A stretch of DNA of 33,443 bases, taken from positions 1-33,443 of the forward strand of contig JALHFX010000015.1 of assembly GCA_022837595.1 (NCBI GenBank), read 5' to 3'. The notes beneath the pieces are model-generated. The model saw only the letters and a program-made list of their open reading frames with translations, had not been told where the DNA came from and made no database searches. This document shows, one piece after another, positions 14,882-21,974 of this stretch. A program made the position numbers and the translations under genes. Position 1 is the stretch's first letter. Each line of letters begins with the position of its first letter. The DNA is from Propionibacterium sp. (GTDB taxonomy: Bacteria; Actinomycetota; Actinomycetes; Propionibacteriales; Propionibacteriaceae).

Positions 14882-14960
14882 GGTGGTGCCTCCAGATAGG
14901 TTTCTGGGGGCGCCCTTTCCCCTCAGGGGGATCGGTGCCCCCGGTTGGGAAAGTTGCTGC
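14882..14960 (-). promoter_or_regulatory. Leader, short form
   Basis: The ribosome-site stem pairs GCCTCCAGA (14888-14896) with TCTGGGGGC (14903-14911), one mismatch in nine. Upstream GC arms GGGGGC/GCCCCC can form stem 1 or an alternative fold with the first stem. Confidence 0.6.
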
Positions 14961-15662
14961 TTAGTGGACTTCTTCGATCAGGTACAGCTTGATCGTTGGT
15001 GCGTCGAACTTCCGATAGTCGCTGTGCAGGGCTGAGCCGATGTTGCTGCCGTCGCACGGCTCGACGCTGCGACGCTCGAACCCCAGCGCCTCGCAGGTGC
15101 GGTGCGCACGGGTCGCATCCGCAGCGCTAACATTGACCGTCACATAGACGATGCCGGCAGCGGGCGAGATTTTCACCTTAGCCCACATGAACGCAGCCTT
15201 GAGTGCATCGATTACCGCGTTTCCGGAAACGCTCTTCTCGGCCTTTCGCACCGCACTGAGCTGCTCACGGTGGAAGGCGAGATCGTCTTTGAGTTTCTCG
15301 ATCTCGGTCTTGAGGCGATCGCACTGCTGGGCGTGGTACTCCCCTGCATGCAGATCGAGCGTGACGCTCTGGGGGGCGTACGAAGCATAGCCGCGGATCT
15401 TGGAAGAACGATCCGTGTGATGCTGTCGAAACTCGGCTTTGATGCCCTGCTCGGCCAGCGCCTTTATGAAGATCCCCGCATCGCAATCCTCCTCAAGGAA
15501 CACCATGTCCTCGCGTTGGTAGCTGCAACGGGAAATCCGGTCCGCAACGCCGGCCTTCTGGAGGTCGGTGCGCTTGACCGCGAGCCACCCATGCCCGGGG
15601 TCGGCGTAAAAGTCGAACTTGCGGGTGCGAGTAACTTCGGGGGTCGCTTCGATGATGCTCAT
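14961..15662 (-). CDS. Hypothetical plasmid protein, first gene of a four-gene operon
   Basis: This 233-residue protein is not of known function. Its N-terminal half has the recognisable block FDFYADPGHGWLAVKRTDL, then ADRISRCSYQREDMVFLEED, a combination I associate with a plasmid-borne family. A coiled-coil helix follows (QQCDRLKTEIEKLKDDLAFH). The C-terminal part (IVYVTVNVSAADATRAHRTC) is mixed alpha/beta. The start at 15662 is fixed by GGAGCACAC in the leader. The long-form leader marks it as the head of an operon ending at 13586. Confidence 0.7.
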   Translation of the reverse strand: MSIIEATPEVTRTRKFDFYADPGHGWLAVKRTDLQKAGVADRISRCSYQREDMVFLEEDCDAGIFIKALAEQGIKAEFRQHHTDRSSKIRGYASYAPQSVTLDLHAGEYHAQQCDRLKTEIEKLKDDLAFHREQLSAVRKAEKSVSGNAVIDALKAAFMWAKVKISPAAGIVYVTVNVSAADATRAHRTCEALGFERRSVEPCDGSNIGSALHSDYRKFDAPTIKLYLIEEVH

Positions 15663-15800
15663 GGTGTGCTCCAAGAAAATACGGAGCACACGAGCCCTGC
15701 GGGCTTGAATGCCCCGCTAGGGTTGATGAAATCCTGAACGGACTTTGACGGCTGGGTTCGGCTCGTGAGAGCCCGGTGGGTCCAGCTACCGGATCGGCAC
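15663..15800 (-). promoter_or_regulatory. Leader, long form
   Basis: The ribosome-site stem is a 9-bp perfect pairing of GTGTGCTCC (15664-15672) with GGAGCACAC (15683-15691). The 5' domain has GGGCTC-TCAC-GAGCC and the GTAGCTGG and CCAGCC arms up to about 15792. Confidence 0.75.
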
Positions 15801-15880
15801 AGAATTGCCAAGAACGTTCACGATTTTGCTCGATTTCGCCGGGCCTTGCAACGCGCTCCTCCTATGGCAGCATCGTCTGC

Positions 15881-16447
15881 ATGGATACCAACGAACACTC
15901 CCCCTGGCGCCTGGCCATCGGCGATCTCTTCACTCCGGAGCGCACGCACTGGCCCGACAATCGCTTTGAGCTTCGCTACTTCGACGGCAGCTTTCTGCTC
16001 CAGATCTGCGAGGCCAGCCCTTCCGAGAAGAGCATCGCGGCCTTTCGCCACGGCGCCATGCACATCGGGCTTCACTACGAGCAAGGGGTCATCTTCTTTC
16101 TCTTCCGGATCGATGGAACGTGGGCCTGGTCGGATCAGGCGTTCTCGATTCACCTCGTCAGCGAGGCGGATCGCGGTCCAGGTGAGCCCTCCGACAACGC
16201 GTTCGTGCCGCTCACGGTGGTGCTTGTCGACTCGAACACGGGGCGCGTCGCCGCGCTTCGCATGGTCACCATGAGTCCGCGCTTTGCCAACATGTTCAAC
16301 GGATTCATCGACAGACAGCGCGCCACGCTCTTCGACCCGGAAACGCACAAGAGAACGATTGCCGCCTTGTACACGAAGTACAGGCACTCCAAAGCCCTGG
16401 CCGCCGCAGCGCTCATTCGGGAGCGTGCTGGCAGCAATATCGTCTGA
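15881..16447 (+). CDS. Hypothetical plasmid protein
   Basis: This 188-residue protein is not recognised. It is beta-rich and aromatic (FELRYFDGSFLLQICEA, GVIFFLFRIDGTWAWSD). A strand-rich core (FVPLTVVLVDSNTGRVAALR) and a helical tail (HKRTIAALYTKYRHSKALAA) follow. I chose the ATG at 15881; an earlier ATG in frame would run into the leader region. It is 10 nt upstream of the nuclease-like gene and probably cotranscribed with it, so the pair may act together. Confidence 0.65.
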   Translation: MDTNEHSPWRLAIGDLFTPERTHWPDNRFELRYFDGSFLLQICEASPSEKSIAAFRHGAMHIGLHYEQGVIFFLFRIDGTWAWSDQAFSIHLVSEADRGPGEPSDNAFVPLTVVLVDSNTGRVAALRMVTMSPRFANMFNGFIDRQRATLFDPETHKRTIAALYTKYRHSKALAAAALIRERAGSNIV

Positions 16448-16457
16448 GCAGCGCGTC

Positions 16458-17045
16458 ATGGCACACAAGCCCTTCACGCCCTGGAAAGGCGATCAGCGGC
16501 GCGCGGCGCTGCTTCTTTTCTTTGCGCCCTCTATCCTTGCGCTCTCTGCGTATCTGGTGCCCGAGATCAGGCTCTATGCGGCCGCCGCCGCTTCCTTGAG
16601 CCTACTGCTTGGGTGGCGCATCCGTTCTCGGGTGCAAGCGCGCCAGCACGGACAAGAGATCGAGGCGACGTTCTCAAGCCGAGCGATCCCCGAACTCGAA
16701 AAGGCTGGCTTCTACGTTGAGTCAGGACGCATGACGCGGATCGGTGACGTCGATCTCGTTGTTCGTCGCGCAGGCTGGTGCGCCACCATCGAGATCAAGT
16801 CCTACCGGTACTGGCGGGGCCGTTTTCGCGATCGCGCCCGTCAACGAAAGGCACGAGTCCAAGCCAGAAGCCAGAAAGAGGCGCTTGGCGCTGACCTTGC
16901 CGTCATCTGGCTGCCCAAGGGCTGGCCGACCTGGCTCACCCGCGTTTTGAACTGGCTCTGGCCCGAGCGGAACCCCATCGTGGTGATGGGCACCGCGCGC
17001 TGGTTGGCGAAGGAAATTGCCCGCCATTCGCCACCGAGCCGTTAA
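16458..17045 (+). CDS. Membrane-anchored nuclease-like protein, PD-(D/E)xK type
   Basis: This 195-residue protein has two hydrophobic segments (about residues 17-34 and 40-53). A cytoplasmic domain follows with the NERD/restriction-like signature: IGDVDLVV (Asp97, Asp99), then 12 residues to IEIKSY (Glu112, Lys114), with Glu70 as a possible first acidic residue. That is the PD-(D/E)xK metal site of NERD and Mrr-type nucleases. The basic helix after it (RARQRKARVQARSQKEA) could bind DNA. NERD-type proteins are found in plasmid and defence contexts. The gene ends 4 nt inside the convergent gene at 17042. Confidence 0.65.
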   Translation: MAHKPFTPWKGDQRRAALLLFFAPSILALSAYLVPEIRLYAAAAASLSLLLGWRIRSRVQARQHGQEIEATFSSRAIPELEKAGFYVESGRMTRIGDVDLVVRRAGWCATIEIKSYRYWRGRFRDRARQRKARVQARSQKEALGADLAVIWLPKGWPTWLTRVLNWLWPERNPIVVMGTARWLAKEIARHSPPSR

Positions 17046-17464
17046 GTGCGAACGATACTCGACTTGACGCCGACGGCCTCGAGACGATCGGCAAGCTCGT
17101 AGGGGTCGAGGTCGATACGCGGGGCCTCCATCTCATCCGGATAGCCATCGGCCTCAATCAGCGCCTCCCAGCGCGTTACGGCCTCATCAGGCGCCGCCAA
17201 TGCGTGCAGGATCATCTCTGCCCCGCCATCGATCCAGCCACACTCGGCCTTGAGTTCGTTCGACCAGTCGTGCTGGAACGCCTCGCGAAAGACAGCACGC
17301 CCAAGGCCGGCGAGATCATTGCGCACGCCCGCTTCGAGAGCGGCCTTCTCCCAACGATCCCACGGATAGTCGCCTGCGGTGCCGGCGAAACAGGGCGCCG
17401 TGAGCACACGGTCGCGAAGGCGGATCAGGTCGACAGAGGCGATGCTGGAAACGAGAGGGATCAT
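17042..17464 (-). CDS. Hypothetical protein without leader
   Basis: This 140-residue protein is not recognised. It is helical, with many Trp/Asp/Ala (DYPWDRWEKAALEAGVRNDL, FREAFQHDWSNELKAECG). It ends in an acidic stretch (EMEAPRIDLDPYELADRLEA). The ATG at 17464 has only a weak ribosome-binding site, and unlike its neighbours there is no hairpin leader. The region before it is occupied by a palindromic relic, so its normal upstream part may have been replaced. Confidence 0.55.
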   Translation of the reverse strand: MIPLVSSIASVDLIRLRDRVLTAPCFAGTAGDYPWDRWEKAALEAGVRNDLAGLGRAVFREAFQHDWSNELKAECGWIDGGAEMILHALAAPDEAVTRWEALIEADGYPDEMEAPRIDLDPYELADRLEAVGVKSSIVRT

Positions 17465-17563
17465 CTTGGCGTACTCAAAAGTTAGCGATCGAGAACAGAA
17501 TGGTAGAGGGTGACGAGTTGAACAGCCCCCGATGTCTGGCTTGATGTGCCGCAAGCTCGCATT

Positions 17564-17628
17564 TTGACATCCTCCCGGCCCTCTCGCTTCGCGCCCCCCC
17601 GTTGCGGGAAGGGCGGGGAGGATGTCAA
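17564..17628. repeat. Palindromic IS200/IS605-end-like relic
   Basis: TTGACATCCTCCC (17564-17576) is exactly inverted at 17616-17628. The arms extend to about 19 bp with one mismatch around a GC-rich loop. The right arm shares GGGCGGGGAGGATGTCA with the relic at 9749-9786. It looks like two element ends collapsed together. Confidence 0.45.
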
Positions 17629-17646
17629 CCCTTGTTCGTTGACGAG

Positions 17647-17685
17647 AAAAGCCCCCTTCAGGTCCAGATGAGGACCAGAGGGGGC
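17647..17685 (-). terminator. Terminator of the 19433-17708 operon
   Basis: GCCCCCT pairs with AGGGGGC (17651-17657 with 17679-17685), and an inner GGTCC/GGACC stem extends it. On the minus strand TTTTC follows. It starts 22 bases after the last gene. Confidence 0.7.
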
Positions 17686-17707
17686 GTTGTTGCATGAAGC
17701 TATTCGT

Positions 17708-18052
17708 CTAGGTCGCCAGCGACCTCGGCGACGGGACGGCAGCAGCAAAACCGAATATCGGGTCGTACTGTCCGAACGATGCCTTGAAACGAAGACGTTT
17801 CTTGAACATCACGGGCACCGCCATCTCCGACGGGATTACCCGTCGGATGCCGATGGCACCATTTACCCAAGACGTGCGCGGCACGCGGCAATGCTTGTCG
17901 TAGGTCACGTACGAGACATGCCAGAGAGACGTTGCCTGCGACGGCCCGTAGCAGCTGGCCACCTCGAAGAAAACGTCACCAAAGCAGGTTTCCGGTTGGA
18001 TGAAGTCGCCCGGCTTAAGACCCGCCGGGTACGGTGCATCAGAGCGTCTCAT
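17708..18052 (-). CDS. Hypothetical plasmid protein
   Basis: This 114-residue protein is not recognised. It has a beta-rich start (YPAGLKPGDFIQPETCFGDV) and aromatic strands (SLWHVSYVTYDKHCRVP). Residues MFKKRLRFKASFGQYDPIFG lie near the end, and cysteines at about 23, 34 and 54. The ATG at 18052 lies 14 nt inside the end of the upstream gene, so it is translationally coupled and has no leader. A terminator follows. Confidence 0.65.
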   Translation of the reverse strand: MRRSDAPYPAGLKPGDFIQPETCFGDVFFEVASCYGPSQATSLWHVSYVTYDKHCRVPRTSWVNGAIGIRRVIPSEMAVPVMFKKRLRFKASFGQYDPIFGFAAAVPSPRSLAT

Positions 18053-18437
18053 GGGCTTCAACCGTGTGCTCAATGCCCTGCAGTTGCGTACGCGGATCGA
18101 TTCCGTAAAGGCAAGTCGGACCGCTTCCACACTCACCGCCGCCGCAGACCTGGCCGCAGTAGTCGGTGATGCCTTGCTCTCGCAGTTCGCTCGTGAGCTG
18201 GATCCTGCGCAGCGCTTGCACAGTAGCGGCAGTGCGCGGTTCGGCCCTGTCGTACACGGCCTCGATTGCGTCGGCAAACTCCCCGAAGCTCCAACGCCTG
18301 AGCACCCCCTTCGGAGGCACTTTCAGCAAGAAGCCATAGGACTTGAGTGCGCTTAGGACGATTTCGGCGTCCTCATCGGACGCGAAGTATTCTCCAACAC
18401 CGATGATGTCCATATGGACGACGATAGGCTTGCTCAT
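18039..18437 (-). CDS. Hypothetical plasmid protein with cysteine cluster
   Basis: This 132-residue protein is not recognised. It starts with strand-helix (PIVVHMDIIGVGEYFASDED) and has a helix (FGEFADAIEAVYDRAEPRTA). A Cys-rich loop, YCGQVCGGGECGSGPTCLYG, has four cysteines in 16 residues and could bind zinc or an iron-sulfur cluster. The ATG at 18437 follows GGAGAACCCC in the leader. It is the second gene of its operon. Confidence 0.7.
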   Translation of the reverse strand: MSKPIVVHMDIIGVGEYFASDEDAEIVLSALKSYGFLLKVPPKGVLRRWSFGEFADAIEAVYDRAEPRTAATVQALRRIQLTSELREQGITDYCGQVCGGGECGSGPTCLYGIDPRTQLQGIEHTVEAHETL

Positions 18438-18509
18438 GGGGTTCTCCATGTGGGTTGCGGAGAACCCCCCTTGCGAGGAGGTTCCCCGCAAGGGTTTTGA
18501 GATGGTTGT
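18438..18509 (-). promoter_or_regulatory. Leader, short form
   Basis: The ribosome-site stem is a 9-bp perfect pairing of GGGTTCTCC (18439-18447) with GGAGAACCC (18459-18467), sealing GGAG next to the start codon. Stem 1 is an 8-bp perfect pairing of 18468-18475 with 18487-18494. Confidence 0.75.
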
Positions 18510-19433
18510 TCAAGCGGCTTGTGGCTGCTCGCCGTCCCGATACGACTCGAGGTAACGCTTGATCCACTCGTAGCGGGCCGCAGCCGGCTCTGCTTCGAAG
18601 TTTCGCTGGTAGTGCACCCCGACCCACTCGGCGACGTCATCGAGGTCGATACCCCGATCCGAGCAGAGTTCTTCCTCGGCGTCCTGGAAAAACGCGAACG
18701 CGGAATCGAGTGACTCGTCTTCCGCCCCGCGAGGGTACAGATCGACGATCACGCTCTCGTCACCGGTGTCGGTGTTGCGTCGCACGTGCACCGAGATCGG
18801 CCCGACGGCAATCCAGCACGACGGCGAACCGTCCTGAAGGACATAGTCCGAACCGGACTCCTCGGGCTTGACCAGCACCAGCGCAGGAGTCTCACGATCC
18901 TGCACCGGCTCTTCAACATGGGCTGCTTTCTTGGCGAGGAGATCGCGAGCACCTTCGATCAGCCCCATCAAGGCCTCGTGCGAGTCCTGATAGCCCTCGG
19001 AGGGCTCCTCACACTCGTTGAGTGCGGCGCCCTTGTCGTCGTCCCAGTTCCACATGGACAGGGAGGCGACGTGTTGAACGAACGCCTCTTCCGGGGTTCC
19101 TGCCTCGTCGAAGCTCAACCCGTGGAAATGTGCCAGATCGGCGATGCGCTTTTTCTCGGTCCGGATCTCGACATTGGTGTGCTTGACCAGCGCCGAGAAG
19201 CAGAACTCCTCCGCGAACACGACGAGCGTTTCAGCTTCGGTGCCGCCCTCTGCATCTCCCCAGTCCCAGTCGACACGGTAGTCGAAGCGTTCCAGGCAGT
19301 GCAGACCGTTGGCCTTGATCAGGGCCGAGAGGTGAAGGATTGACTTCGCAGCTTCTCGGTCGATGATGAACGCTGCAGCCTCAGGGATGTCAGCGTAATC
19401 AGCATCGGTACGAACGGTGGTTTGGTAGTGCAT
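18510..19433 (-). CDS. Large acidic hypothetical plasmid protein
   Basis: This 307-residue protein is not recognised. It is strongly acidic throughout (for example DADYADIPEAAAFIIDREAA, WNWDDDKGAALNECEEPSEG, EEELCSDRGIDLDDVAEWVG). The N-terminal region resembles an alpha/beta sensor-like fold; a C-terminal block runs FEAEPAAARYEWIKRYLES. Such acidity is compatible with a DNA-mimic or nucleoid-protein-binding role, which I offer only as inference. It heads its operon with a long-form leader; the ATG follows GGAGATTCACC. Confidence 0.7.
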   Translation of the reverse strand: MHYQTTVRTDADYADIPEAAAFIIDREAAKSILHLSALIKANGLHCLERFDYRVDWDWGDAEGGTEAETLVVFAEEFCFSALVKHTNVEIRTEKKRIADLAHFHGLSFDEAGTPEEAFVQHVASLSMWNWDDDKGAALNECEEPSEGYQDSHEALMGLIEGARDLLAKKAAHVEEPVQDRETPALVLVKPEESGSDYVLQDGSPSCWIAVGPISVHVRRNTDTGDESVIVDLYPRGAEDESLDSAFAFFQDAEEELCSDRGIDLDDVAEWVGVHYQRNFEAEPAAARYEWIKRYLESYRDGEQPQAA

Positions 19434-19575
19434 GGTGAATCTCCAGTGAATGCGGAGACACCACGCCCCGACCAAGGGGATAGGTATCCCCGCGGTGGGT
19501 TGAGGTCCAGGAAGGACTGAAGGCTGGGTTCGGCTCAAGAGAGCCCGGTGGGTCCAGCTACCGGTTTGACCCGAA
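19434..19575 (-). promoter_or_regulatory. Leader, long form
   Basis: The ribosome-site stem pairs GGTG (19434-19437) and CTCC (19441-19444) with GGAG (19454-19457) and CACC (19459-19462). A GTCC-TTCC-TGGAC hairpin and the 5' domain with GGGCTC-TCTT-GAGCC follow up to about 19566. Confidence 0.75.
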
Positions 19576-19672
19576 AGTCGTGAAACGCGCCCATTCTGCC
19601 GATCACCGCGAGGCATGTCCAGCGCCTAGATCATCGCGAAGGCAAGGGCGATCGCATAGAATTTGCGCCAAC

Positions 19673-20560
19673 ATGAAGGACACCATCAGGACAATGACAG
19701 CTTTTGAAGATCAGCTCGCCGCGTTCACAGAGACGTTGGAGCACGAACTTGACGACGGCTCGCTGAGCTTTCCAACCGTCTTCGACCTCTCGCTTCGCAT
19801 CAAGGAGCTTTCAGACGACCCACAGGTCTCGGTCGAAGAGATTGCCCAACTTGTACGTACCGAACCGGTGCTGAGCGCTAAGGTGCTTCGCGTCGCCAAC
19901 AGCGTGTTGATGAACCCGTCACCGAATGAGATCACCAGCGTCAGCAAGGCATTGAACCGCATCGGATCGACAACCTTCCGGTGCCTCGCCTTTGCAGTCG
20001 CCGCCGAGCAGATCGAGCGGGATCAGCGTACCGAGCAGATGCAGGATCTCGCCTCGGAGCTTTGGGCGCACTCGGTCGATGTCGCTGCCTGGTGCTACGC
20101 CACGGCCAAGGAACTCAAGGTCTGCTCGCCAGACACCGCACTGATGACCGGCCTGATGTCGAACGTTGGCCAGTTCTACCTCATGGCGTCAGCCGCCCGT
20201 TTCCCTGCACTTGATGAGCATCTGCTCAGTTTCGCCCACTTTATTTCCCTCTGGGAGGATCCTGTTCGCCAGTCTGTGCTTCAGGCCTTCGAGTTACCCA
20301 CCGCCATCGTCGAGGCAATCAACTCTGGCCACGACCGTCCCATGGTCGCGACCGAACCCTCAACTCTGGCCCAGATACTCATCTTCGCCGAGCATGCAGC
20401 TCAGACGGCCAACCCCCTTAACCGGCTACTAGGTGTTGCTCAGCACCAGGTGCCAACGGCTCCGCTGTCAGAGGCCAATGGGGCAGAGTCCTTCGAGGCA
20501 ATCGTTCGCGCTGCGACCGCAACGCGCGATGAGATCCTCACCCTCCTCGCCGGCCGCTAA
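19673..20560 (+). CDS. HDOD-domain protein
   Basis: This 295-residue protein (an ATG at 19694 is an alternative start) has an HDOD domain over most of its length. Typical blocks are LSFPTVFDLSLRIKELSDD, VRTEPVLSAKVLRVANS, IGSTTFRCLAF and the later helices with WAHSVDVAAWC and GLMSNVGQFYL. HDOD proteins are HD-like domains lacking the metal ligands and usually take part in signalling, in partnership with regulators. It is transcribed opposite to the operon at 19433, with about 240 bases between. It has no hairpin leader. Its role on a plasmid is unclear. Confidence 0.85.
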   Translation: MKDTIRTMTAFEDQLAAFTETLEHELDDGSLSFPTVFDLSLRIKELSDDPQVSVEEIAQLVRTEPVLSAKVLRVANSVLMNPSPNEITSVSKALNRIGSTTFRCLAFAVAAEQIERDQRTEQMQDLASELWAHSVDVAAWCYATAKELKVCSPDTALMTGLMSNVGQFYLMASAARFPALDEHLLSFAHFISLWEDPVRQSVLQAFELPTAIVEAINSGHDRPMVATEPSTLAQILIFAEHAAQTANPLNRLLGVAQHQVPTAPLSEANGAESFEAIVRAATATRDEILTLLAGR

Positions 20561-20728
20561 TAACCCCCTACGGGTGCTTTCGGCGCGATTTAAGTTGGAG
20601 CGTGGTTTACGCCCCGCGCTATGGTGTTCGCGACCAATGTCGGGATCAGACCATCTAGTGTGCCCAGAACTGCAGGTAATCCGACCACTTCCCCCTTATT
20701 AACTAGCAGGCATCACACAATAGTGGCC

Positions 20729-21196
20729 TTACTGATGCCATAGCTCATGTTCTTTCGTTGCAATGTCCACAACACACTTTATTGAGTTACCGTCAATTAA
20801 AACTGAGGCGTCTTTCGTGTGATGTATTCCAGCACGACGAAAGGCTTCATTTAAACCTTCGTCATTAATGCCGCCTTTCACAAACTTGCCATCCACTTTT
20901 CTCATTTTGTATGCGAGTGAAAGGTGAAACTGATTAGATATGTCTTTATCGGCTTCGTCGATAACCTTCTTGCATTCAATTTCACCGAAAAACTCCGGAA
21001 TAAATCTTTTCAGCTCTAAACTATCTTTTGCAATATTATAAGCATCGACCTCAGACTGAAAGACCTTAAATACGTGCTCCTCAGGAACATCCACACGCCT
21101 CTTAAATACTTTTATGGCATATCCGTGCCCATCGAAGAATACGACGCCATAGAACCCTTCTTCGTATTTTCCAGGGTGCTTCAGCAATGTGGTCAT
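20729..21196 (-). CDS. Protein-kinase-fold-like small protein in an AT-rich island
   Basis: This 155-residue protein has elements in the order of a kinase: a glycine turn and strand pair (EEGFYGVVFFDGHGYAIKVF, with a VAIK-like AIK), a helix with Glu (QSEVDAYNIAKDS), and a hinge-like LAYKM. A catalytic-loop-like segment (IHHTKDASVLIDGNSIKCVV) ends in VVDIA, where a DFG would stand. It is much shorter than an active kinase. It may be a pseudokinase or an aminoglycoside/protein-kinase-like relic. Lower GC than its neighbours suggests recent acquisition. Start codon ATG at 21196. Confidence 0.55.
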   Translation of the reverse strand: MTTLLKHPGKYEEGFYGVVFFDGHGYAIKVFKRRVDVPEEHVFKVFQSEVDAYNIAKDSLELKRFIPEFFGEIECKKVIDEADKDISNQFHLSLAYKMRKVDGKFVKGGINDEGLNEAFRRAGIHHTKDASVLIDGNSIKCVVDIATKEHELWHQ

Positions 21197-21553
21197 GCGA
21201 TACCTAACTTTGATTTAATAAGAAGCTTAGAGATGAAAGACAGCTTGCTCTGCTAGCTATTGCTCATCCTCAGAAGAAGCGTAATAAAAGTATAACTAGA
21301 TAAGAAGAACATAATCTTAATGATTATTTTTTTCCTGTTTAGCGCATAAGCTGCAAGTGTATCTCTCTGCCGAAACGATCGCTATTTGGTTCGGCCTGCA
21401 CCCGGCTTTTCCTTGTTCCATCCTATCACTGGCTCGATTCTGGCCTCAAAGCTACCGTTAATAGCCAGCCACCGCGACGAATTCAACTCTAGTGCCAGGT
21501 CTTCTACTTTGGTTGGGAGGGGCGCGGCCCCTGGATTGCACAATCCAGAAATG
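21197..21553. other. AT-rich intergenic region, no gene seen
   Basis: About 350 bases between the kinase-like gene and the next terminator. The part nearest 21200-21350 is AT-rich and probably holds that gene's promoter. No ORF with a credible start and composition was found. Confidence 0.4.
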
Positions 21554-21595
21554 AAAAACCCCCTGTAGCCCGATGGATCGGGCGTACAGGGGGTT
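21554..21595 (-). terminator. Terminator of the 27606-21609 gene block
   Basis: AACCCCCTGTA (21557-21567) pairs perfectly with 21585-21595, with an inner CCCGAT/ATCGGG stem. On the minus strand TTTTT follows. It ends 14 bases beyond the last gene's stop. Confidence 0.8.
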
Positions 21596-21608
21596 CTTTG
21601 CTGTCCTG

Positions 21609-21974
21609 TCAGGACGCTTGCTTACCTCTTCGTTCCGCGATACGGGCCGCGATCCGCGCCCGCGCCTCGAGTGCTTCGATCTGCCTTGCGGTCATCTCTT
21701 CACCCTCGTCCTGCTCTGGCACTGAAGGCGCTTTGGCCAGCACGGTCGAGATGGCCCCGCCGGCTGACCACTTAACCGCCCCTTCGAGCATGGTGCTCTC
21801 GTAACGACGGTGGATCCGTCGATCAAGCCAGACCATGTCGATGCCCGTTGCCGGGTTGTGTTCCCGCCCGAGGATCCGGGCGACGACCTTGCGGGTCTGA
21901 CCATTGCGGGTCATCACCACGAACTCGTCGCCGATGGACAGCGACGGGGGGTCGATTGCTGTCTTCTCAGACAT
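21609..21974 (-). CDS. Hypothetical protein coupled to the methylase-helicase gene
   Basis: This 121-residue protein has an N-terminal beta-rich half (SLSIGDEFVVMTRNGQTRKV, then IDMVWLDRRIHRRYESTMLE) and an acidic-to-basic C-terminal helix (EMTARQIEALEARARIAARI). The basic tail could bind nucleic acid. Its start lies 8 nt inside the end of the methylase-helicase gene, a typical sign of subunits translated together, so I infer a partner or regulator of that enzyme. No family recognised. Confidence 0.7.
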   Translation of the reverse strand: MSEKTAIDPPSLSIGDEFVVMTRNGQTRKVVARILGREHNPATGIDMVWLDRRIHRRYESTMLEGAVKWSAGGAISTVLAKAPSVPEQDEGEEMTARQIEALEARARIAARIAERRGKQAS

